Shown piece by piece: positions 33,535 to 41,878 of a stretch of 64,000 bases of DNA (position 1 is the first letter of the stretch; the number at the start of each line of letters is the position of its first letter). The translations under genes and the position numbers were made by a program. The stretch comes from an uncultured Paracoccaceae bacterium (GTDB lineage Bacteria; Pseudomonadota; Alphaproteobacteria; Rhodobacterales; Rhodobacteraceae): contig CALLAF010000031.1 in NCBI GenBank assembly GCA_938002605.1, positions 56,766 to 120,765 on the forward strand. Direction: 5' to 3'. Under the pieces are notes generated by a model. The model saw only the letters and a list, made by a program, of their open reading frames with translations. It was not told where the DNA came from and made no database searches.

Positions 33535-33598
33535 AGCAAAAGTCCTCTAGAAAAGTCTCTGTCCCTAACATGCACAACGGTTGTAACAGAACAAGGGT

Positions 33599-34399
33599 TC
33601 ACCTGCGTCGATTTTTGCCCGTAGCGGGCCGATTGACCGGTTTTCGGACCCGCGTTGGCGTGGGTTTACCCGAAATCCCCAATTGGTCGCGGACAACACG
33701 CTGTTTAAGTTCCTCAACGTCACCCTGTTTCAGGTCACCCAGTTGGAACGGCCCATAGCTGACCCGGATTAGGCGGTTCACGGTCACGCCGATGGCTTCC
33801 ATTGTGCGCCGAATTTCGCGGTTTTTGCCTTCGCGGATTGATACGGTCAGCCAGGCGTTTGCCCCTTGCTGGCGATCAAAGGTCACGATCATCGGCTGGT
33901 ATTTGATTCCATCTACGACGATCCCGGCGCGCAACTGGTCTAGCTTTGCTTCGCTCACTGATCCGTTGATCCGCACGCGGTAGCGGCGCAGCCAGCCCGT
34001 TGCAGGCAATTCGAGCTTGCGTTTCACGCCGCCATCATTGGTCAGCAGCAGCAGCCCTTCAGAATTCAGATCAAGCCTCCCAATCGACATCACACGCGGC
34101 ATGGTTTCGGGCAGCGCGCCAAAGACTGTCGGGCGGTCCTTTTCGTCGCGTTCGGTCGTCACAAGGCCCGCAGGTTTGTGATACAGCCAGATGCGCGGCG
34201 GATCAGGTTCGCCCACCAGCTTGCCATCCACTGCGATTCGGTCAGCGGCAGTGACATTCAGCGCAGGGCTGTCGATGGTTTTCCCGTTCACGGTCACGCG
34301 GCCGTCCGCAATCATGCGTTCAGCCTCGCGCCGGCTTGCGATGCCCGCGCGCGAAAGGGTTTTGGCGATCCGGTCGCCCGAGGGTGTGTCATTGGTCAT
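33599..34399 (-). CDS. Ribosomal large subunit pseudouridine synthase (RsuA/RluB family)
   Basis: 266 residues: N-terminal S4 RNA-binding domain (GDRIAKTLSRAGIASRREAERMIADGRVTVNG in outline, residues 8-45), then the catalytic domain with GRLDLNSEGLLLLTNDG (catalytic Asp near 109) and REGKNREIRRTMEAIG. The basic tail (RVRKPVNRPATGKNRRR) is common for RluB in alphaproteobacteria. It isomerises a uridine of 23S rRNA, probably U2605 as RluB. Convergence or readthrough into the terC operon 64 nt downstream is possible. Confidence 0.93.
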   Translation of the reverse strand: MTNDTPSGDRIAKTLSRAGIASRREAERMIADGRVTVNGKTIDSPALNVTAADRIAVDGKLVGEPDPPRIWLYHKPAGLVTTERDEKDRPTVFGALPETMPRVMSIGRLDLNSEGLLLLTNDGGVKRKLELPATGWLRRYRVRINGSVSEAKLDQLRAGIVVDGIKYQPMIVTFDRQQGANAWLTVSIREGKNREIRRTMEAIGVTVNRLIRVSYGPFQLGDLKQGDVEELKQRVVRDQLGISGKPTPTRVRKPVNRPATGKNRRR

Positions 34400-34408
34400 A
34401 CGAAGGCT

Positions 34409-35152
34409 TTATGGTGCGACAACGTTATGCGCAATTGGCTTCTTGCCTGACACACTGGTTGCACATCCGAAAAAGTGTTTTTGGTACGAGACCTCTAACC
34501 CTGCATCTTCGAGTGATTTTTTCATATGTGTGCAGTTCACAAAATTCCGAGTATAGGTTCCTATCATACTGAAATCATTTGCCCCCTTAAGAAACAAACG
34601 TTCAATGAGCGGCAATACGTTGTCCATGTAAATACGATAAAAGGGTCGTAAAGGCCAACCTTTTGGGTCCGAAGCCTCGATCAAAGAAAAATGCCCGCCC
34701 GGCTTTAGAATGCGTGCAATTTGCTGGGCCAGAATGGTTTGCTGTGATTGATCGAATGTCTTTAAGCCAAATGTGGACAGCAATATGTCGGCATAGTCCG
34801 ACGGCAAATCGGAGGTCAGCGCATTTGCCTCAAGGTGCGTAATGCGGTCCGCCCGGTTTGCGTGCAGGCGTTCCACGGCATCAACGTGCATTTTATGCGA
34901 AATATCGAGTGCCGTAATAGTGCGTAGGGTCGGAAAGCGTTTCAGTAAATGTGGCCAGACTTCACCAGTGCCTGCCATAAGGTCAACTGCAACTGCATCT
35001 TGATTTGTGTTCACCGGAAGCATTGCCACGCATTCGCGCCGCCAACGTCGTACAAACCCGAACGAACTGACTGCGCTCCAGTTTCGGTAATTGTTTGTGC
35101 AGCGGTCGAATAACGCGGCCACATATGTAGGATCATATATATCGTTTGTCAT
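34409..35152 (-). CDS. SAM-dependent methyltransferase (UbiE-like class I)
   Basis: 247 residues from ATG 35152, preceded by AGAGGG. The glycine-rich SAM motif is AVDLMAGTGEVWPHLL (near residue 59), the acidic motif ITALDIS, then ADILLSTFGLKTFD and a post-motif ILKPGGHFSLIEAS. It resembles UbiE/MenG quinone methyltransferases and ubiquinone-like enzymes but I cannot name the substrate. It ends 9 nt before the pseudouridine synthase gene. It is divergent from tadA across about 55 nt. Confidence 0.85.
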   Translation of the reverse strand: MTNDIYDPTYVAALFDRCTNNYRNWSAVSSFGFVRRWRRECVAMLPVNTNQDAVAVDLMAGTGEVWPHLLKRFPTLRTITALDISHKMHVDAVERLHANRADRITHLEANALTSDLPSDYADILLSTFGLKTFDQSQQTILAQQIARILKPGGHFSLIEASDPKGWPLRPFYRIYMDNVLPLIERLFLKGANDFSMIGTYTRNFVNCTHMKKSLEDAGLEVSYQKHFFGCATSVSGKKPIAHNVVAP

Positions 35153-35206
35153 TGTCGCCCTCTTTTTACTCTTGTGTGGCACATGCCGCCGCTGCAAGAA
35201 AGGAAT

Positions 35207-35653
35207 ATGCCATTTCACAGCTACATGGATATTGCTCTAGCCGAAGCACACGCCGCAGCCGCACGTGGCGAAGTACCTGTGGGTGCCGTGATTGCGGGCG
35301 CGGATGGGGTGATTGCACAGGCGGGCAATCGAACGCGCGAATTAAATGACCCAACTGCCCATGCTGAAATGCTTGTGATCCGTGCGGCTTGTGCGGCGTT
35401 GGGGCAGGAACGGCTGACGGGTTATGATCTTTATGTGACGCTGGAACCTTGCCCGATGTGTGCGGCGGCGATCAGCAACGCGCGCATTGCGCGGCTGTAT
35501 TATGGAGCAGGGGATCCGAAATCAGGCGGCGTTGCGCAAGGGCCGCGTGTGTTCGCTCATCCGCAATGTCATCATCGACCCGAAGTCTATGATGGGATCG
35601 CCGCACAGGCTGCCGAACAACTTTTGATCGATTTTTTTGTCGCGCGGCGATAG
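35207..35653 (+). CDS. tadA: tRNA-specific adenosine deaminase
   Basis: 148 residues. The zinc deaminase signature is complete: DPTAHAEMLVIRAA (His and catalytic Glu) and TLEPCPMCAAAISNARI (two Cys ligands). TadA converts A34 to inosine in tRNA-Arg(ACG). The ATG at 35207 lies only 2-3 nt after AAGGA, a short spacing; GTG 35174 would add 11 residues and ATG 35225 would remove six. About 100 nt separate it from gatC. Confidence 0.94.
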   Translation: MPFHSYMDIALAEAHAAAARGEVPVGAVIAGADGVIAQAGNRTRELNDPTAHAEMLVIRAACAALGQERLTGYDLYVTLEPCPMCAAAISNARIARLYYGAGDPKSGGVAQGPRVFAHPQCHHRPEVYDGIAAQAAEQLLIDFFVARR

Positions 35654-35758
35654 CGGTTGCGTTTCATCGCAACTTTGCCACCTTATTTCGCGGCCATTGC
35701 TTGCGACCTGCAGCATGTGGCGATAAACGCAGATAAACGATTTACCGGAGAGCGTTCT

Positions 35759-36046
35759 ATGTCGATTGACACTCAAACCGCCCGCCGCGTGGCGAAACTT
35801 GCCCGCATTCAGGTGGAAGACGATGCATTGCCTGCTTTGGCCGCCGAATTCAGCGCGATCCTTGGCTTTATTGAGCAGCTCAACGAGGTTGATGTTGAGG
35901 GTATTGAGCCGATGACATCCGTGACACCACAGCGCTTGAAACGTCGCGAAGACGTGGTCACCGATGGCGATCAACAAGAAGCCGTTTTGAAAAACGCACC
36001 TGATGCCCGCGAAGGGTTCTTTGCTGTGCCGAAGGTAGTAGAATAA
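35759..36046 (+). CDS. gatC: Glutamyl-tRNA(Gln) amidotransferase subunit C
   Basis: 95 residues from ATG 35759 (GGAGAG upstream), the family length. [39 protein letters not shown] in outline followed by [17 protein letters not shown] and [17 protein letters not shown] is the standard GatC sequence. It stabilises GatA in the GatCAB complex that makes Gln-tRNA(Gln) from Glu-tRNA(Gln). Its stop overlaps the gatA ATG (TAATG). Confidence 0.97.
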   Translation: MSIDTQTARRVAKLARIQVEDDALPALAAEFSAILGFIEQLNEVDVEGIEPMTSVTPQRLKRREDVVTDGDQQEAVLKNAPDAREGFFAVPKVVE

Positions 36047-37527
36047 TGACTGATCTGACGAAACTGACCATTGCTGGCGCACGTGACGCCATGCGCAAAG
36101 GTGATACCTCTAGCGCGGAAATCACCGCCGCTTGTTTGACGGCCATCGACGATTCCGGCGCGCTGAACGCATTTGTGCATAACACGCCAGAGATTGCACA
36201 GGCACAAGCCGCTGCTGCCGATACGCGGATCAAAGCAGGCGATGCGCCTGATATGTGTGGCATCCCGCTGGGTATCAAAGACCTGTTCTGCACCAAGGGC
36301 GTGCCATCGCAGGCCGCGTCGGGCATTCTTGAAGGGTTCAAACCTGAATACGAATCAACCGTGACAACCCAGCTTTTCGACGCGGGTGCCGTGATGCTGG
36401 GCAAGCTGAACATGGATGAACTTGCTATGGGGTCGTCGAACGAGACCTCTGTTTATGGCAATGCTGTGAACCCGTGGAAGGTCGATGACCGTGAACTGAC
36501 ACCGGGGGGGTCATCCGGTGGGTCGGCCTCTGCTGTGGCCGCTGATCTATGCCTTGCGGCAACCGGGACTGATACTGGTGGTTCAATCCGCCAGCCTGCG
36601 GCCTTTACTGGCATTACAGGCCTAAAGCCCACATATGGCCGCGTGTCACGTTGGGGTGTTGTTGCGTTTGCGTCGTCGCTGGATCAGGCAGGGCCGATGA
36701 CCAAAGATGTGCGCGACGCAGCGATTATGCTTGAAGCAATGTGTGGTCACGATCCCAAAGACAGCACCAGCGCCGATCTGGCCGTGCCGAATTTTGAAGC
36801 AGCACTGACAGGCGATATCAAAGGCAAAGTGATCGGTATTCCTAAGGAATATCGCATGGACGCCATGCCCGCCGAGATCGTAAAGCTGTGGGAAGATGGC
36901 ACTGCGATGCTTAAGGATGCGGGCGCTGTGATTAAAGATATCACCTTGCCGCACACCAAATATGCGCTGCCTGCCTATTATGTGATCGCACCAGCCGAGG
37001 CGTCTTCGAATTTGGCGCGCTACGATGGCGTACGCTTTGGACACCGCGCCCAATTGGCCGCAGGCGATGGCATCACCGAAATGTACGAAAAGACCCGCGC
37101 CGAAGGATTTGGCCACGAGGTGCAGCGCCGTGTGATGGTTGGCACCTATGTGCTGTCTGCCGGGTTCTATGACGCTTATTACAACCGGGCGCGCCGGGTG
37201 CGGGCGCTGATCAAACGCGATTTTGACAACGTGTTTGCAGATGGGGTTGATGCGATCCTGACACCGGCCACGCCTTCGGCCGCTTTTGGTCTGGGTGAAA
37301 TGACGGATGCTGATCCGATCCAAATGTATCTTAATGATGTGTTTACGGTCACCGTGAACCTTGCCGGATTGCCGGGTATCGCTGTGCCAACAGGCACAGA
37401 TGCCAGCGGTCTGCCGCTTGGTTTGCAGTTGATCGGTCGTCCATGGGAAGAGGCGGATTTGCTGAATGTGGCGTATAGTCTTGAGCAATCGGCAGGCTTT
37501 GTAGCCAAACCGAACAAGTGGTGGTAA
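36046..37527 (+). CDS. gatA: Glutamyl-tRNA(Gln) amidotransferase subunit A
   Basis: 493 residues of the amidase-signature family. Catalytic Lys in [11 protein letters not shown] (near 79), the Ser/cis-Ser pair in [17 protein letters not shown] (near 155) and [15 protein letters not shown] (near 175-180). It hydrolyses glutamine to supply ammonia for the transamidation of Glu-tRNA(Gln). Coupled to gatC by one-base overlap. gatB is not in the window, as is common in Rhodobacterales. Confidence 0.97.
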   Translation: MTDLTKLTIAGARDAMRKGDTSSAEITAACLTAIDDSGALNAFVHNTPEIAQAQAAAADTRIKAGDAPDMCGIPLGIKDLFCTKGVPSQAASGILEGFKPEYESTVTTQLFDAGAVMLGKLNMDELAMGSSNETSVYGNAVNPWKVDDRELTPGGSSGGSASAVAADLCLAATGTDTGGSIRQPAAFTGITGLKPTYGRVSRWGVVAFASSLDQAGPMTKDVRDAAIMLEAMCGHDPKDSTSADLAVPNFEAALTGDIKGKVIGIPKEYRMDAMPAEIVKLWEDGTAMLKDAGAVIKDITLPHTKYALPAYYVIAPAEASSNLARYDGVRFGHRAQLAAGDGITEMYEKTRAEGFGHEVQRRVMVGTYVLSAGFYDAYYNRARRVRALIKRDFDNVFADGVDAILTPATPSAAFGLGEMTDADPIQMYLNDVFTVTVNLAGLPGIAVPTGTDASGLPLGLQLIGRPWEEADLLNVAYSLEQSAGFVAKPNKWW

Positions 37528-37567
37528 GTATCAAGAAAAGAAGACGCGAAGTAGCAGGTAAGCATCA

Positions 37568-38311
37568 ATGAAAATAGCCGTCGGAATCGCGCTAGGCGCG
37601 CTGGTATTAAGTGCATGCACGTCGAATGAACCACGCGCGCGCGGCGTCGGCTTTGATGACTATTCAAGCTACGAATTGGAACGCGCGCGACGCGAGGCGG
37701 CTTTGGTATCTGGTCAGACGTCGATCATTCCACCCGCCCGCGTGAATGTAATTCCCGGAACAGCTCCAACGGCCCCTGCGGTTTCATCGACAGATTTAGC
37801 TAATGCCGGGATTGGTCAAGCACAGCCCCAAACAACGGCTACTGCCACGCCGGTGCAGGGGGGCACGTCTTTCCCGACGACGGCGCCAGCGGTCACCCCG
37901 GCTGCGCCGTCCAGTAACGCGGGTATTTCAGACGAACAAGATTTTGATGCCGTTTCAGGCCGTGAAACGATCGAAAGCGATGCGGCTCGTCGTGAGGCCC
38001 AAGCCGCGGCCCGTGAACAGATTACGGCGACTGCCGTGCCCGAGCGCCCAGCCAACACAGGACCAAACATCGTTGAATATGCGGTGAATGCGCCAAACGT
38101 GAAGGGGCAGGAATGGTACAGCCGGTCTTTGCTATCGGGTGAAAACCGCTATCTCAGGAACTGTGCCGATTACGCGACCGCAGATGATGCGCAGCGCGAT
38201 TTCCTTGCACGTGGTGGTCCCGAACGTGACCGGCGCGGGATTGATCCGGATGGCGATGGTTTCGCCTGTGGCTGGGACCCGGCGCCGTTTAAATCGGCCT
38301 TTGGCAACTGA
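37568..38311 (+). CDS. Lipoprotein with C-terminal excalibur calcium-binding domain
   Basis: 247 residues. MKIAVGIALGALVLSAC is a lipoprotein signal with Cys17. A long low-complexity Ala/Thr/Pro region (about 55-150) leads to a C-terminal excalibur module (about 205-240): NCADYATADDAQRDFLARGG then DRRGIDPDGDGFACGWDPAPF, with the DxDxDGxxC calcium motif. It is likely envelope-anchored with the domain in the periplasm or at the surface. Function beyond Ca2+ binding is unknown. It follows gatA by 40 nt. Confidence 0.85.
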   Translation: MKIAVGIALGALVLSACTSNEPRARGVGFDDYSSYELERARREAALVSGQTSIIPPARVNVIPGTAPTAPAVSSTDLANAGIGQAQPQTTATATPVQGGTSFPTTAPAVTPAAPSSNAGISDEQDFDAVSGRETIESDAARREAQAAAREQITATAVPERPANTGPNIVEYAVNAPNVKGQEWYSRSLLSGENRYLRNCADYATADDAQRDFLARGGPERDRRGIDPDGDGFACGWDPAPFKSAFGN

Positions 38312-38370
38312 AACTGACTACTTATACCTCGCCCAATTGCGGGCCACGACGGGGAGACGCGCGCCCTGAT

Positions 38371-38991
38371 ATGGTCGTGTTGCATTATACGGCGATGAAA
38401 TCGGCGGCAGCGGCGCGCGATACCCTATGTAACCCCGCAAACGAAGTGTCTGCGCATTACTTGATCGCTGAAGACGGCGAGGTAATGTCTCTGGTGCCGG
38501 AGGCGCTACGCGCTTGGCACGCAGGTGCGGGGCGTTGGGGGGCGGTCACAGACGTGAATAGCCATGGCATCGGGATTGAGATCGCCAACGATGGGTTCAG
38601 CCCCTTTGCCGCTCCGCAGATGGATGCGCTTTGCAGCTTGCTTGACGGGATAAAAACGCGCTGGGGAATTCGGCCTGAACGAGTGATTGGCCATTCAGAC
38701 ATGGCGCCGGGGCGCAAGATCGATCCGGGTGCGCGGTTTGACTGGCTGCGGCTCGCGCGTTTGGGGTACGGGGTGTGGCCACAAAATGCACCCCCGCAAG
38801 ATATCGCGCAGTTTGTGCCGCAAATGCGGGCCTTTGGCTATACGGCCAGCGATGATCCTGATTTGCTGCTTTCGGTGTTTCGTATGCGGTTCCGGCCTTG
38901 GGCTGCGGGCCCGCTGGATGAGATTGATGCAGGGATGATTACGGACCTCGCCAGCCGTTTCCCCGTTGACGTGAACGCCGCTTGGGCCTAA
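38371..38991 (+). CDS. N-acetylmuramoyl-L-alanine amidase (Amidase_2/AmiD-like)
   Basis: 206 residues from the ATG at 38371. The zinc amidase domain shows VVLHYTAMKSA (first His ligand), HGIGIEIANDGF, VIGHSDMAPGRKIDPGARFDW (second His and catalytic Lys). A C-terminal peptidoglycan-binding-like part (QDIAQFVPQMRAFGY) follows. It cleaves the lactyl-peptide bond in cell wall recycling or turnover. The frame upstream reads TSPNCGPRRGDARPD, which resembles the conserved N terminus of this family, but contains no ATG, GTG or TTG; a CTG at 38314 is the only near start, so the true N terminus may be longer. Confidence 0.85.
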   Translation: MVVLHYTAMKSAAAARDTLCNPANEVSAHYLIAEDGEVMSLVPEALRAWHAGAGRWGAVTDVNSHGIGIEIANDGFSPFAAPQMDALCSLLDGIKTRWGIRPERVIGHSDMAPGRKIDPGARFDWLRLARLGYGVWPQNAPPQDIAQFVPQMRAFGYTASDDPDLLLSVFRMRFRPWAAGPLDEIDAGMITDLASRFPVDVNAAWA

Positions 38992-38997
38992 TTGCGG

Positions 38998-39400
38998 GCT
39001 TGCGCGGATGGCTGGATGGCTGCGGGCGGTAACGTCCGAGGAAAGTCCGGACTCCAAAAAGCACGGTGCCGGGTAACACCCGGCGGGGGTAACCCTAGGG
39101 ATAGCGCCACAGAGAACAGACAGCTTTGGTCGCACCTATGGTGCGCATTCGTCACAGCCAAAGTGATGGTGAAACGGTGGGGTAAGAGCCCACCGCGCGA
39201 GCGGCAACGTAAGCGGCACGGCAAGCCCCACCGGGAGCAATGCCAAATAGGGACTGCGCGCCGCAAGGCAGGGGGGCTTGAACCCGAGCAGTCCGGGTTG
39301 GCAGCTAGAGACCGTCTGGTAACAGGCGGTCTAGATGAATGGTCATCCATTTGGGGCAACCCAAAGGACAAAATCCGGCTTATAGGCCGTCCGCGCATAT
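38998..39400 (+). ncRNA. rnpB: RNase P RNA, bacterial class A
   Basis: The conserved core GAGGAAAGTCCGGACTCC occurs at about 39038-39055 and the 3' universal element CCGGCTTATAGGCC at about 39375-39388. GCGCGGA at 39002-39008 pairs with TCCGCGC at 39390-39396 to close helix P1. Internal CAGAGAACAGACAG and GGTAAGAGCCCACCGCG match class A helices. It is the catalytic RNA that matures tRNA 5' ends. Ends are estimated to within about ten bases. Confidence 0.95.
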
Positions 39401-39515
39401 TCATCCCCGATTTCGACAGGTTTGCGGTTGACTCGGGGCGCGGCTGGCGTAAAAGGCAGCTTCAATAGATTTATGCGAAGCGCCAATGATGGCCCGCAAC
39501 CAGGAGAGATGAGAC

Positions 39516-39683
39516 ATGGCGAAGCCTACCACCATCAAGATCCGCCTGAACTCCACTGCGGGGACCGGGCACTTTTACGTCACGAAAAAGAATGCACGTA
39601 CAATGACCGAAAAAATGGTCATCAAAAAGTACGACCCCGTTGTGCGCAAGCACGTGGATTACAAAGAAGGCAAAATCAAGTAA
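39516..39683 (+). CDS. rpmG: 50S ribosomal protein L33
   Basis: 55 residues from ATG 39516, with AGGAGA 9 nt upstream, to TAA 39681-39683. The product starts [20 protein letters not shown] and ends [20 protein letters not shown] is the conserved L33 C-terminal motif. No CxxC zinc pairs are present, so it is the zinc-free form. A strong terminator follows at 39711. Confidence 0.97.
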   Translation: MAKPTTIKIRLNSTAGTGHFYVTKKNARTMTEKMVIKKYDPVVRKHVDYKEGKIK

Positions 39684-39710
39684 TTGATCGCCCCTTTGAC
39701 GGAATTGAAG

Positions 39711-39740
39711 GCCACGCAATAGCGTGGCTTTTTCGTTTTT
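39711..39740 (+). terminator. Rho-independent terminator after rpmG
   Basis: GCCACGC, loop AATA, GCGTGGC (7-bp perfect stem, 39711-39728) followed by TTTTT and a second T-run after CG. Placed 28 nt after the rpmG stop. Confidence 0.9.
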
Positions 39741-39842
39741 AGCGCGGTTTTTAATCTTTGCACTGCGGATAAAATTAGCTTTCGCTGGTTTTGCCTGAAT
39801 GTTCGCAAAGGGTTCGCATTCTGTTTTGAGCGCATATTCAGC

Positions 39843-40457
39843 TCATTGCTGTTTTGCGTTCACCCAACATCTCAAATTGGCAATAGTCATCAGTGTGGCC
39901 ACGCCGACAGACGCGCACAGAACGGCTTTGGATGCTATTTCCATTGTTCCTTCGATGAGCATCGCATGAGAGATGCTAGTGATAACAATCACAACAGCAA
40001 AGGCTGTGTGTGCCTGACGCCAGGACCGCAATCGGAAACGGTTACGCAATATGGCCGTGCACGTCGCGGCAAAGACACCCCACATCGCTATAACCCCCCA
40101 TATAGAAAACCACGTTGGGGACCGAAAAAGAAGCGCGTCAACGACGTCTGGGGGGCTGGTGATCCATAGTGCGGCGACATGCACGACGACTGCTGCAGTC
40201 AAACCAGCGCCAAGCCAGCGGTGGATGCGACGGCAACGATAAGGCGAAATGCCAGGTAATTTTTGTGCAGCAAGCAGTGGTTGCAAGAGTAGAAGCGCGA
40301 GAGAAACAATGCCCGCAAATCCTGCAGCAATGTAAACTGGGTCACGCCATTGAAGTTGTGGGCTCATCAGGGCAAGGATAACCGGCGCAATCAATACGCC
40401 CCCCAAAATCAGCCAGACAAGTGTGTTGCGTGAAACTGTGGAGTTGGAAATCCACAT
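39843..40457 (-). CDS. Ferric reductase-like transmembrane (cytochrome b-type) protein
   Basis: 204 residues with six spans. Four histidines sit in two helix pairs with 14-residue spacing: His79/His93 (RIHRWLGAGLTAAVVVHVAA) and His150/His164 (RQAHTAFAVVIVITSISHAM), the pattern of two b-haems stacked across the membrane as in ferric reductase/NOX cores. There is no FAD/NAD domain. It begins 5 nt after the Tat-exported intradiol-like gene, so the two probably form a redox pair, with electrons passing to or from the periplasmic partner. Substrate unknown. Confidence 0.8.
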   Translation of the reverse strand: MWISNSTVSRNTLVWLILGGVLIAPVILALMSPQLQWRDPVYIAAGFAGIVSLALLLLQPLLAAQKLPGISPYRCRRIHRWLGAGLTAAVVVHVAALWITSPPDVVDALLFRSPTWFSIWGVIAMWGVFAATCTAILRNRFRLRSWRQAHTAFAVVIVITSISHAMLIEGTMEIASKAVLCASVGVATLMTIANLRCWVNAKQQ

Positions 40458-40462
40458 GCGGA

Positions 40463-40942
40463 TCAGACCGGTTGCAGCACGAAGTTTACCGCAAGGCTCG
40501 TATCCGTTGAACTTGCCATGACAGGGCGCAAAAAAACGGTTTCAAAGTCATCATCATCATAAGCAAGGTGTGCGTGTGCCTGTCCAAAAGCAGGTACAAT
40601 CTGTGGCATTTCAATACGGAAAACCCCGTTCGCATCGGTCAATGTTGCGCCGTGACTATTGGGATCACGTTCATGCCCTTCGGTTGTATGGGCCCAGACT
40701 TGGATGCGTTGACCTGCAAGGGGGGCGCCGTCGCCCGCACGTCGCACGGTGCCGCGCATCCAAAAACCACCACCACCGATGCGCTCAACGATAGGTGCGC
40801 CGGGGCGGTAATTATTTGCGCCGCCCCGCATCGATCGGGTCGCTTCATATCCTTGTGCATTTGCGGGACTGATCAAGCCAGACGCTGCGGATGCCGCTGC
40901 AATGGTCAGCAATGAGCGGCGTGTCATAAGGTTTTTTTGCAC
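40463..40942 (-). CDS. Tat-exported intradiol-dioxygenase-like protein
   Basis: 159 residues from GTG 40942 with AGGAG 7 nt upstream. The N terminus MTRRSLLTIAAASAASGL has a twin-arginine motif and ends at ANA-Q. The mature domain matches the intradiol (protocatechuate 3,4-dioxygenase beta) sandwich: GTVRRAGDGAPLAGQRIQVWAH, then TDANGVFRIEMP and QAHAHLAY, where His123 and His125 fit the HxH iron ligands. The position of the first Tyr ligand (WxAxxxGxY) is His90 (WAHTTEGH), so the classical 2-His-2-Tyr set is not intact. Paired with the cytochrome b-like gene downstream. Confidence 0.72.
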   Translation of the reverse strand: MQKNLMTRRSLLTIAAASAASGLISPANAQGYEATRSMRGGANNYRPGAPIVERIGGGGFWMRGTVRRAGDGAPLAGQRIQVWAHTTEGHERDPNSHGATLTDANGVFRIEMPQIVPAFGQAHAHLAYDDDDFETVFLRPVMASSTDTSLAVNFVLQPV

Positions 40943-41300
40943 CTTAATACTCCTTTTGGATCACAGGTTACGTCAAACACATGTTGAACATCCGCCGTCC
41001 GTTCGTATGCCAGTGTTGCTATAGCTTCATTTATCGCGGCGCACTGTCATTGCGAAAGCGGTGGTTGTTGGTTTTGCCAATATCGGCCTTATTAGTGATA
41101 GCAGTAACCTTGTGGATATAGCTCAAAAGACCTTGGTTCCAGTAACAATTTAGTGCTGAATAACGCGCCTATTGCGCCGCTTGGACATGATGAGCAAAGA
41201 ACCTGAATTTACTTCGGGTGCAAAGTAGACCTTCGTTTCTGTTTGCATCAAGTGAAACCCGCGCGTGCGTCGTATTAGAACGCGTGTTTTCGAACCAGAT
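40943..41300. other. Intergenic stretch without a recognised gene
   Basis: About 360 nt between the intradiol-like gene and the broken cupin. No coding frame with credible start and composition was found. AGGAG just above 40942 is the ribosome site of the dioxygenase-like gene. The rest is AT-richer than average and probably carries its promoter; I could not name the elements. Confidence 0.4.
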
Positions 41301-41764
41301 TTAATATGGCGATACGGTTGGCTTTCCATCCAATGTCACATACCGCCGTTCGCCGGTTGTCCGGTCAAAGTGCAGCACGCAATCGTGGTCGGGGTAGGTA
41401 ACGACGTCGCTGTTCGCGCGGGTGCCGATGACCAGATAGGTGGCGTCTGTGTTGCTGCTGTTCTCAAGGTAGTGCCCCACCGGCACACCCGCTTTGAACG
41501 TAGCGCTGTCGCCGGGGTGCAGCGGGCTGGCCGTATCGCCTTCGTGCACGATGACCTCGCCTGACAGCATGAAAATCATTTCGTCCTCGGTTGGTGCCAG
41601 TGACGCAGCGATGATTTCGATCCGGGCGGCAGGGTTTCTGTGAATGCGCCGAACTGGTCCAGCCCACCGCTATCGCTAAACAGTTTGGCAGTATAGGTAC
41701 CCAGAACTGGGTGGGGATGATCAGGCTGCTCTGTCGTGGCCTTGGCGGCGCGGATGATGGGCAT
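41301..41764 (-). pseudogene. Cupin-domain protein, split by a one-base frameshift
   Basis: Two overlapping frames together make one cupin. The 5' part (ATG 41764) reads MPIIRAAKATTEQPDHPHP through GAFTETLPPGSKSSLRHWHQ and then leaves frame; the 3' part continues EDEMIFMLSGEVIVHEGDT to YVTLDGKPTVSPY. Between the CAA codon (41593-41591) and GAG (41588-41586) there are only two bases (CC) where three are needed, so one base is missing near 41589-41590. HWHxxEDE is the metal site of the cupin, so the break falls in the active site. It is inactive unless the base was lost in sequencing. Confidence 0.8.
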
Positions 41765-41878
41765 ATGGGGACCTTTGCAAATTGAAAAGCCAGAGTTTCC
41801 ACCAGCCCGTTGATCATGAAAGCGATATCACAGGTGCCGTGAGGGTGCAGCGCAGTCGACTGCCCGCTCGAGCCTTAT

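Noticed and set aside
41464..41817. 117-residue frame overlapping the cupin region
   Set aside because: It covers the broken cupin out of phase; cupin motifs in the other frames explain the region better.
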